Shown in pieces: positions 1 to 4,968 of a stretch of 5,487 bases of DNA; the stretch's first letter is position 1; each line of letters starts with the position of its first letter. The notes beneath the pieces were generated by a model, which saw nothing but the letters and a program-made list of their open reading frames with translations, was not told the origin of the DNA and ran no database searches. Source of the stretch: Armatimonadota bacterium. Its GTDB lineage: Bacteria; Armatimonadota; UBA5829. The position numbers were made by a program, and so were the translations under genes. The stretch covers positions 1 to 5,487 of the forward strand of contig JAOAGX010000161.1 of NCBI GenBank assembly GCA_026415535.1, in the 5' to 3' direction.

Positions 1-277
1 CCTTAATACACAGCCGGGATTCTCCAGAGACTCTGACGAAATCGTGTTTAATACCTTCTTCGTCCAGTCCGCGCAGGATAGCTTCGCCGATCGATCCCCC
101 TACAAACCCGGTGGCCAATGCACTTCTACCAAGCTCTTTGAGGACGCGTGCGACATTGATCCCTTTCCCGCCAGGCACGGTGCGGCACTCCGTTGGCCGG
201 TTGATTCGATCTATGACAAAGGACTCAATCTTGTATGTTTTGTCGATGGAAGCGTTAAGGGTGACGGTTAGAACCAA
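1..277 (-). CDS. 1-phosphofructokinase-family (PfkB) sugar kinase, N-terminal part
   Basis: The minus strand encodes about 92 residues beginning MVLTVTLNASIDKTYKIE, followed by PGGKGINVARVLKELG, LATGFVGG and EGIKHDFVRV, and it runs off the left window edge. These are the N-terminal landmarks of the 1-phosphofructokinase / tagatose-6-phosphate kinase branch of the PfkB (ribokinase-like) family: the TLNxxIDKTY strand that contacts the sugar phosphate, and the GGKGINVA substrate-binding motif. Such enzymes phosphorylate fructose 1-phosphate, tagatose 6-phosphate or related sugar phosphates with ATP in the cytosol. The ATP-site and catalytic Asp motif (GAGD) would lie outside the window, so the exact substrate cannot be told. 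The TTG at 275-277 is chosen as start because GGAG lies 6 nt upstream, the family homology begins immediately after it, and no in-frame ATG precedes it. It has its own promoter, 190 bp downstream of the APH-fold kinase stop. Family assignment is firm; the specific reaction is open. Confidence 0.87.
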   Translation of the reverse strand, partial: MVLTVTLNASIDKTYKIESFVIDRINRPTECRTVPGGKGINVARVLKELGRSALATGFVGGSIGEAILRGLDEEGIKHDFVRVSGESRLCIK

Positions 278-283
278 AATGTT

Positions 284-287
284 CTCC
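284..287 (-). promoter_or_regulatory. Shine-Dalgarno that fixes the TTG start of the sugar kinase
   Basis: GGAG on the minus strand lies 6 nt upstream of the TTG at 277-275. The only other nearby candidate, an ATT codon directly before the TTG, would be too close to this site. The spacing therefore supports TTG initiation. Confidence 0.7.
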
Positions 288-294
288 AGATGTG

Positions 295-323
295 TGTCCC
301 TGCGTGGCTGTTTTGATGGGACA
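295..323 (-). promoter_or_regulatory. small hairpin in the 5' leader of the sugar kinase
   Basis: In the predicted leader (about 60 nt from the expected transcription start near 337 to the TTG), TGTCCC at 323-318 and GGGACA at 300-295 can pair as a 6-bp stem around a 17-nt loop, ending 7 nt before the Shine-Dalgarno. The stem is short and the loop long, so this may be chance. No known riboswitch or protein-binding leader was recognised. Confidence 0.25.
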
Positions 324-343
324 TTAGTTCCCTTACGAGTGTA

Positions 344-372
344 ATTCTAGGCACGGGGGTCGGCCGTGTCAA
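344..372 (-). promoter_or_regulatory. sigma70-type promoter of the sugar kinase
   Basis: On the minus strand, TTGACA (372-367) and TAGAAT (349-344) are separated by exactly 17 bp. The -35 is a perfect match to the vegetative sigma-factor consensus and the -10 matches 5 of 6 positions. Transcription would start near 337, about 60 nt upstream of the TTG start. This makes the kinase independent of the APH-fold gene upstream on the same strand. Read directly from the sequence; activity is inferred. Confidence 0.75.
352..368. promoter_or_regulatory. palindromic operator candidate inside the sugar kinase promoter
   Basis: CACGG at 352-356 and CCGTG at 364-368 form perfect inverted 5-bp arms, and the centre is also partly symmetric (G359/C361 around T360). 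The element lies between the -10 and -35 boxes and overlaps two bases of the -35, the classic place for a repressor to block RNA polymerase. Sugar-kinase genes of this family are often controlled by LacI- or DeoR-type repressors that sense a phosphorylated sugar, but no such regulator gene is visible here, so the binding protein is unknown. Confidence 0.45.
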
Positions 373-467
373 ACGTGGTGTAGAAATTAGGCTGTTACGA
401 GAGGACACAAACTCGGCGGCGATTCGGCTATACTGATATCTGAGACGTAGAATTGACGAGGACGCGT

Positions 468-1454
468 TTATCGCAACAACCTAGGAGAGTTCGGGCATGG
501 CTTAAGTTTCAGCCGACTTAGCAAATTGAGCGACTGCCGCTTGTAACGCATCGCGGACGATGGGTCGCGGTTTCTCCAGTGTCGGATCACAATGTATTTC
601 TGCACCTCATAGGCGAGATAGAACACAAGTCGAATTCTGGCCTCGTTTGAATAATCGCGTTCTTGACCATACCCTTTCCAGAATGCTGGTTCAGAAATCC
701 CGCAATAGTCCAAAACGGCGAATTCTATTTCCTTGTCGCCCCAAAGAGCGCGGTCGAAGTCTAAGATCCCAGTTACATTCGCATCGTGACTTACCAAGAT
801 GTTTTGGCTCCAGATATCCATATGCAACAGCCGAGAACGAACAGGCCGGTCGAACACTGCATAGTACGAGTCCAGCAAACTTCTTACGTAAGACTGCTCT
901 TCATAATCGTAGTAGCCAGCTACTGCGATGTCATCTACCATCTTGTTCCACATGACCCTAAACGCTGATGCCCAGTCAGGTTGCGGTTCCATACATTTGT
1001 GCGCTCCCAGATAGCCGTATTTGTCTGCCGTGATCTCGTGGATTTCGCGCAAGTATCGACCAGTTTGTTCCAAAATTCTTTGTAACTCACGCGAACCTGC
1101 TGGAAACTGCGTAAGAGGCGTTCCGGGTAAACGTTCCATCAGTATGAAGTCGCGGTCAACGTGTGCTCGACTGTTGTCGTAGGCAAGAATCTCAGCTACG
1201 GGAGCTGATGTGCGCTCTCGTACTAGAGCATGGATCTCGGGTTCTTGTGCCATCATACCGCGCTCATAGAATAGAAAGCCTGCATCATCCGGTGGTGCGA
1301 TTCGCAATATCAGGGGCCGCTCAGCACCATCAACCATATAGGTTGTGTTAAAATGCCCTGTCGGGACCTGTTTGAACTGCAGACGCGAGCAGTCGACATC
1401 AATATGTGTAGTTACAAGTCGCGCTAAAAACTCTTTGGCAAAGTGTTCGGCCAT
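468..1454 (-). CDS. APH-fold small-molecule phosphotransferase
   Basis: This 328-residue protein has the aminoglycoside phosphotransferase / choline-kinase-like fold (APH family, PF01636 type). In order: a nucleotide-binding loop region VPTGHFNTTYMV (about 30-41), the beta-strand LILRIAP (48-54) where Arg stands at the usual Lys position as in many uncharacterised members, an acidic helix around E71-E73, the hinge strand FILMERLPGTPL (103-114), the catalytic loop HMDIWSQN with H211, D213 and N218, and the metal-binding ILDFD (D232, D234). All catalytic motifs are present, so the gene looks intact. The length fits the family. There is no signal peptide or membrane segment, so a cytosolic ATP-dependent phosphotransferase is expected. 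The substrate (antibiotic, amino alcohol, sugar or other metabolite) cannot be read from the sequence. The ATG start has no clear Shine-Dalgarno; the next in-frame Met (residue 40) would remove the nucleotide loop. It is divergent from the membrane-protein operon, and no shared function is evident. Confidence 0.85.
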   Translation of the reverse strand: MAEHFAKEFLARLVTTHIDVDCSRLQFKQVPTGHFNTTYMVDGAERPLILRIAPPDDAGFLFYERGMMAQEPEIHALVRERTSAPVAEILAYDNSRAHVDRDFILMERLPGTPLTQFPAGSRELQRILEQTGRYLREIHEITADKYGYLGAHKCMEPQPDWASAFRVMWNKMVDDIAVAGYYDYEEQSYVRSLLDSYYAVFDRPVRSRLLHMDIWSQNILVSHDANVTGILDFDRALWGDKEIEFAVLDYCGISEPAFWKGYGQERDYSNEARIRLVFYLAYEVQKYIVIRHWRNRDPSSAMRYKRQSLNLLSRLKLKPCPNSPRLLR

Positions 1455-1488
1455 ACCAAATTGTTTATTGAATCTTGCTAGTTTGTCC

Positions 1489-1500
1489 TGTTTGGAAACA
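1489..1500. promoter_or_regulatory. TGTTT-GG-AAACA palindrome upstream of the APH-fold gene
   Basis: Two perfect inverted 5-bp arms surround a 2-bp centre, 35 bp before the ATG of the APH-fold gene. Size and place would suit a regulator binding site. No regulator can be assigned and a 12-bp symmetric element could occur by chance. Confidence 0.25.
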
Positions 1501-1644
1501 CGGCTTCTTCGTTCTGCTCAGACCTACGCAGCATAACGCCGCAGCATTTTCGAACGCTACGAGATTTTTGGAATCCTGGGTGTTTTGTGAACTAGGCTTC
1601 CGAAAAAGGGTGGCTTTGGTACTTCGCGGCATCAGTATGGTCGG

Positions 1645-1686
1645 ATTTACATCATTCTGATTGTGGCTGTATTTACGTCATTCTAA
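1645..1686. repeat. imperfect 16-bp direct repeat
   Basis: The segment ATTTACATCATTCTGA at 1645-1660 recurs as ATTTACGTCATTCTAA at 1671-1686, with 14 of 16 bases identical and a period of 26 bp. The second copy forms the left end of the ATTCT...AGAAT repeat at 1677-1703, so the first copy may be a truncated duplicate of that element. Confidence 0.5.
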
Positions 1687-1703
1687 GCGAAGCGAAGAAT
1701 CTC
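1677..1703. repeat. dispersed-type intergenic repeat (ATTCT...AGAAT)
   Basis: The 27-bp element has inverted 5-bp ends, ATTCT at 1680-1684 and AGAAT at 1696-1700, around a core with AGCGAAGCGA. Apart from one base (A in place of G after ATTCT) it matches a short repeat I recall as scattered between genes in many environmental bacterial genomes, including Acidobacteriota and Chloroflexota. It has no known function. Recognition is from memory and the genome-wide copy number cannot be judged from one copy. Confidence 0.5.
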
Positions 1704-1723
1704 CCATAATATCAGACTCATTT

Positions 1724-1744
1724 TCCGATTCTCGGATTTTCGGA
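1724..1744. promoter_or_regulatory. cluster of TCGGA half-sites
   Basis: An inverted copy (TCCGA, 1724-1728) and two direct copies (TCGGA at 1732-1736 and 1740-1744) are set at 8-bp steps. The first two form the palindrome CCGATTCTCGG at 1725-1735. A further TCGGATTT occurs at 1641-1648. The cluster lies about 200 bp upstream of the membrane-protein start and may be a regulator site, for example for the WYL protein encoded downstream, which is speculation. Confidence 0.25.
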
Positions 1745-1798
1745 TAAAGTTCGTTTTCGACAATTTTCCTCAGGATATGGAATGCGCGACTTCAATTG

Positions 1799-1813
1799 CG
1801 CTTTCAAAAAGCG
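1799..1813. other. short hairpin CGCTTT-CAA-AAAGCG
   Basis: A perfect 6-bp stem with a 3-nt loop lies between the divergent genes. It has no T-run and is far from any stop codon, so a terminator is unlikely. A protein-binding site or chance symmetry are the alternatives. Confidence 0.25.
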
Positions 1814-1902
1814 GCGATAGAGCCTCGCGTTCCACAATATTAGTTAAACGACGAAAACGCCGGTTTTGCATTCTATTCCAGTGGGCTCAATTCTAACCAG
1901 CG

Positions 1903-1932
1903 TTGACTCTGCTGTTGAGTTGATAGTATTAT
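1903..1932 (+). promoter_or_regulatory. sigma70-type promoter of the membrane protein-regulator operon
   Basis: TTGACT at 1903-1908 and TATTAT at 1927-1932 are separated by 18 bp; each box matches the vegetative consensus at 5 of 6 positions. Transcription would begin about 6-8 nt downstream, near 1939-1941, which coincides with the ATG at 1941. The message may therefore be leaderless or nearly so, in keeping with the absence of a Shine-Dalgarno before that ATG. It also argues against translation starting at the TTG at 1866. Confidence 0.6.
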
Positions 1933-1940
1933 CCCAAAAA

Positions 1941-3938
1941 ATGAAAACATTGGTGCAAGAACGACGATTAAAACCGGTTTCTCATGAGAGCGAGCCAATC
2001 AGCGGCGTTACATTTAGAGGCGTTCTGATCGGGTTGATATTTGTTGCTATTACTTGTGTATGCGTTTGCTGGGCGGAACTGGTTTTAAAGACCATCCAGA
2101 TTGGGTTCTTGCAAATGCCCCCCGCAGCCATTGGTATTTTTTTCTTCCTGATACTGTTGAACAAAGCAATGTCGCGTCTTGGCAGACGGCTTCGCCTTAG
2201 TTCTGTCGAGCTATTGATGATCTATATGATGATGGTCGTTGCATGCATGGTCTCTTCCCGAGGGATCATGGAGAAAGTCATTCCTGTCTTAGTGACGTCC
2301 AACTATTATGCAAATCCTGCTAACCAGTGGACGGAACTCTTTTCTCCGCACATCAAGAAGTGGATGGTTGCGTTTGATCCGGCCGGTCCCAGTTTGCAAC
2401 CGGTTGCCAGGTCGTTTTTCGAGGGACTTCGCCCCGGCGAGTCGATTCCTTGGAAGGAATGGGCTTTGCCGCTTGCTTGCTGGGGTGCTTTGGTCTTGCT
2501 TGTAATCTTCGCGTTTTTATGTATCGCTACTATATTTCGGAAGCAGTGGGTAGACAATGAGAAATTGAGTTTTCCTCTTGTTCAATTGCCGCTCGAGCTT
2601 TCGCGTGCGAATGAGGGACAGGACATACTCAAGAACAAACTTCTATGGGGTGGGGCTGCGGTTCCGGCAATAGTGTTTACCCTGAATGGGATTCACAACA
2701 TTTTCCCTTCGGTACCGCAGATAACTCTCAGCCTTTATGTTAACCAATACTTCGTAAACCGGCCGTGGAACGAGATCTATTTGACCTTGATATACCTTTC
2801 GTTTGCCGCGGTCGGTTTCTTCTATCTACTGCCTGGCGAAATACTGTTCTCGCTTTGGTTTTTTGCGCTAGTAGCCAGACTGCAAGATGTGGTCGCCGCA
2901 TATTTCGGAATGGAGATAAAACCAATGCCGATGTACGGGACTCATTCTTTCGTGGCCTACCAAGTTGTTGGTGCGTATGTGGTTTTGGCAGGATATCTGT
3001 TCTTTGTTGCCATACCACACCTAAAACACGTGATGCGCTCAGCTTGGGCTGGTTTGAGGGACGAAGACAAGAATGAACTACTACCTTATCCTGTTGCCTT
3101 TTGGGGTTTGATCGTTAGCTTTGTGCTTATTCTCTGTTGGTGTCGACTAGCCGGAATGTCACTCTGGGTGGCAGCGCTACAGTTCTTCGTGTTTTTGTTC
3201 GTGGTGGCGATGGTGATGAGCCGAAGCACCGCTGAGGCGGGTGTTCTAATGACTGAGACCTCATTCAGGCCGGTGGACTTCTACCGTATGTTTGCGCCTG
3301 CAACCAACCTTGGTCCATCCAATTTGACCTTGCTGGCTTTTACAGACGCTGCTTTTATGCGCGATCAACGTGGCCTTCTTCTTACCGGCTTCTTGGACGG
3401 ACTGAAGATTGCCGACGGCGCGAAGATGAGCCGAGCGTCGATGAGGTGGGTTTTCGTGATCGGAATTCTTTCGGCGATGCTTATCGCGGGTGCGATTCAC
3501 ATATGGTTGCCGTATACCAAGGGTGCAATTAACCTCTATTCCTATCCTTACAATGGCAATAACTGTTGGGCTTTTAGTGAAGCCGAGGCCCAGATTCGCG
3601 GTGCACCGACTCCCGATTGGCAGCCTAAAACGTTTTTTATTGTGGGAATGGCGTTTGCGCTGTTTCTGTCGTATATGCGTGCTCTCTACTACTGGTGGCC
3701 GCTTCACCCGCTCGGTTATGCATTGTGTATTTCGTGGACTATGACCGTTTTTTGGTTTTCGTGCTTGATTGCCTGGATAATCAAAACGCTGTTCCTTCGT
3801 TACGGTGGAATGAGGTTCTACGTCAAGGCTAGGCCGTGGTTTCTGGGGATGGTGCTAGGGGAGTTTGGGATGGCAGTGATATGGGCGCTAGTGAGTGGAA
3901 TAACCGGCGCTACTGCCCCTGAGTTTCCCTGGCCTTAG
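1941..3938 (+). CDS. polytopic membrane protein, DUF6785/DUF6784-like, transporter-like
   Basis: A 665-residue integral membrane protein with about 13 hydrophobic helices, near 25-47, 60-80, 87-106, 175-199, 235-252, 283-310, 335-358, 385-405, 408-426, 500-522, 565-580, 590-615 and 632-655. Conserved-looking blocks include SSRGIMEKVIPVLVTSNYYA (105-124), KQWVDNEKLSFPLVQLPLEL (201-220), SLYVNQYF (264-271), RSTAEAGV (428-435) and LHPLGYAL (588-595). I recognise these as typical of the DUF6785 (N-terminal) and DUF6784 (C-terminal) proteins of environmental bacteria. The E-x-L-x-FP block recalls oligopeptide transporters of the OPT type, suggesting transport, but no substrate has been assigned to my knowledge. 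The frame stays open upstream to a TTG at 1866; I prefer the ATG at 1941, because a promoter ends just before it and the upstream 25 codons look unlike a coding start. The regulator gene follows after 17 bp, implying co-transcription. Confidence 0.8.
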   Translation: MKTLVQERRLKPVSHESEPISGVTFRGVLIGLIFVAITCVCVCWAELVLKTIQIGFLQMPPAAIGIFFFLILLNKAMSRLGRRLRLSSVELLMIYMMMVVACMVSSRGIMEKVIPVLVTSNYYANPANQWTELFSPHIKKWMVAFDPAGPSLQPVARSFFEGLRPGESIPWKEWALPLACWGALVLLVIFAFLCIATIFRKQWVDNEKLSFPLVQLPLELSRANEGQDILKNKLLWGGAAVPAIVFTLNGIHNIFPSVPQITLSLYVNQYFVNRPWNEIYLTLIYLSFAAVGFFYLLPGEILFSLWFFALVARLQDVVAAYFGMEIKPMPMYGTHSFVAYQVVGAYVVLAGYLFFVAIPHLKHVMRSAWAGLRDEDKNELLPYPVAFWGLIVSFVLILCWCRLAGMSLWVAALQFFVFLFVVAMVMSRSTAEAGVLMTETSFRPVDFYRMFAPATNLGPSNLTLLAFTDAAFMRDQRGLLLTGFLDGLKIADGAKMSRASMRWVFVIGILSAMLIAGAIHIWLPYTKGAINLYSYPYNGNNCWAFSEAEAQIRGAPTPDWQPKTFFIVGMAFALFLSYMRALYYWWPLHPLGYALCISWTMTVFWFSCLIAWIIKTLFLRYGGMRFYVKARPWFLGMVLGEFGMAVIWALVSGITGATAPEFPWP

Positions 3939-3941
3939 AGC

Positions 3942-3949
3942 AGGAAGGT
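3942..3949 (+). promoter_or_regulatory. strong ribosome binding site of the WYL regulator
   Basis: AGGAAGGT lies 4-11 nt past the membrane-protein stop codon, with 7 nt between its last G and the GTG at 3956. It decides the GTG start and gives the regulator independent initiation within the operon. Confidence 0.75.
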
Positions 3950-3955
3950 GTTATC

Positions 3956-4942
3956 GTGAGTAAGTCGACGCTTCTGATCGAAATGATAAACGTCCTGCGC
4001 GAGCGGCCGGGTGTTCGCATTGAGGAGTTGGCAAGCGCCGTACGCAGGTCGGAAAGAACGGTTTATCGTTGGCTAAGGGAGATTTCGGGTTCTCTCGGGA
4101 TGCCGATATGTTGTAAGGATGGGGGCTACTATCTGCGCCAGATGCCTGACAAAACACTGTTCGCTCTGACCCCCCAAGAGCTCTTGGCATTTCGGTTGAG
4201 TCTGACATCAAGTCCTTTTAGAGAGGGATCGCCCGTAAGAGAGTATGCAGAATCTGCTTGGAACAAGATCAAAGACGCGGTGGTTTCGGAATGTGTAGAG
4301 GTGGCGAACGGTATGGCGCGTACGCGTTCGGTGTCTGTTACGACGTTTCAAGCTGAACTACCGCCGGGTTTGGTGGAAACACTCGACCGTGCTGTGGACC
4401 GCAAACGGCGTTTGAAGATAATTTATCGGTCACAGAAAAGCCGCCGAGTTGGCGAGTATAATATTGATCCGTATGCTCTGGTTTTCAAGCGTCACAGTTG
4501 GTACCTTGTTGGCTATTGCCACGAGCACCAAAAGGTTATACACCTTAAACTCGCCAGGTTCATAGGCGCAGCTGAAACGGGGGATGTCTTCGAACCGCCT
4601 GCGGACTTCTCCGTGGACGAATACTTCGCATCAAGCTGGGAGTCTTGGGCAGGTGGTGAGCCTGTGAAAGTTTGCGTGCGGTTCGATTCTGAGGTGGCCG
4701 ATATGGTATCCGAGGTGAAGCGCCACCCTAGCCAAGTTGTTTACCCCCAATCGGATGGCGGGATCATTTTCGAAGTAACGGTTTCAGGCATCGAAGAAAT
4801 TGCGTCCTGGGTTATGGGATACGGAAAACATGCAATTGTCTTGGAACCGGCTAGTCTTAGAGCTTATATGAATGATCACGCTCGTGGAATGGTGGCCAAC
4901 TATGAACGCTGGTCCGACACTTCAGGGGCGGGGACAGATTAG
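3956..4942 (+). CDS. WYL-domain transcriptional regulator (YafY/DeoR-like)
   Basis: A 328-residue cytosolic DNA-binding protein. Residues 5-60 form a winged helix-turn-helix of the HTH_11 type: ERPGVRIEELASAVRRSERTVYRWLREI with recognition helix around 32-43, then a wing ending GGYYL. Residues 150-205 are the WYL domain, with the signature W182-Y183-L184 in SWYLVGYC and the basic HLKLARF strand that in this family helps bind a ligand, often a nucleotide or nucleic acid. Residues 236-305 form the C-terminal WCX extension (VRFDSEVADMV, HPSQ, WVMGYGKHAIVLEP, LRAYM). Length and domain order are those of ordinary full-length family members. The GTG start is fixed by AGGAAGGT 7 nt upstream. The gene is 17 bp behind the membrane-protein gene, so it may control its own operon, by analogy with other linked regulators. 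Whether it represses or activates, and the ligand, are unknown. The last codons overlap the left arm of the terminator hairpin. Confidence 0.9.
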   Translation: MSKSTLLIEMINVLRERPGVRIEELASAVRRSERTVYRWLREISGSLGMPICCKDGGYYLRQMPDKTLFALTPQELLAFRLSLTSSPFREGSPVREYAESAWNKIKDAVVSECVEVANGMARTRSVSVTTFQAELPPGLVETLDRAVDRKRRLKIIYRSQKSRRVGEYNIDPYALVFKRHSWYLVGYCHEHQKVIHLKLARFIGAAETGDVFEPPADFSVDEYFASSWESWAGGEPVKVCVRFDSEVADMVSEVKRHPSQVVYPQSDGGIIFEVTVSGIEEIASWVMGYGKHAIVLEPASLRAYMNDHARGMVANYERWSDTSGAGTD

Positions 4943-4957
4943 ACCCCCGCCCCTGAA
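4921..4957. terminator. bidirectional terminator hairpin between convergent genes
   Basis: TTCAGGGGCGGGG (4921-4933) and CCCCGCCCCTGAA (4945-4957) form a perfect 13-bp GC-rich stem around an 11-nt loop that contains the regulator's TAG stop. Only a short TTTAT tract follows on the plus strand and no T-run on the minus strand, so termination may be incomplete or depend on stem strength. The stem ends 11 nt before the stop codon of the convergent gene. It probably serves both transcripts. Confidence 0.8.
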
Positions 4958-4968
4958 TTTATGCTAGA

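Larger units (their letters stand above)
1455..1902. other. long intergenic control region between divergent genes
   Basis: No convincing gene was found here; the short open frames have neither family resemblance nor ribosome binding sites. The stretch is rich in short symmetric elements: TGTTTGGAAACA at 1489-1500, 35 bp before the APH-fold start; a near-duplicate pair at 1645-1660 and 1671-1686; a dispersed-type repeat at 1677-1703; a cluster of TCGGA half-sites at 1724-1744; and hairpins at 1799-1813 and 1854-1867. It must carry the promoter of the APH-fold gene on the minus strand, but I could not single out a good one. Confidence 0.6.

Noticed and set aside
560..955. Plus-strand open frame of 131 codons
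   Set aside because: It lies antisense within the APH-fold gene and shows no family resemblance or ribosome binding site.
468..1454. Aminoglycoside resistance determinant
   Set aside because: Only the fold is supported; there is no mobile-element context and the substrate cannot be inferred.
1475..1660. Small plus-strand open frame in the intergenic region
   Set aside because: No Shine-Dalgarno, no recognisable motif, and it ends within the duplicated repeat segment.
1677..1703. Insertion sequence end or CRISPR repeat
   Set aside because: There is a single full copy, no transposase, no spacer periodicity, and the inverted ends are only 5 bp.
1866..1940. Upstream extension of the membrane-protein frame to a TTG at 1866
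   Set aside because: The TTG has no Shine-Dalgarno and the extension contains a good TTGACT/TATTAT promoter; the ATG at 1941 fits better, although the promoter-based argument is not proof.
3261..3707. Minus-strand open frame of 148 codons
   Set aside because: It lies antisense within the membrane-protein gene; its composition, rich in Arg, Lys and His, is typical of an antisense shadow.
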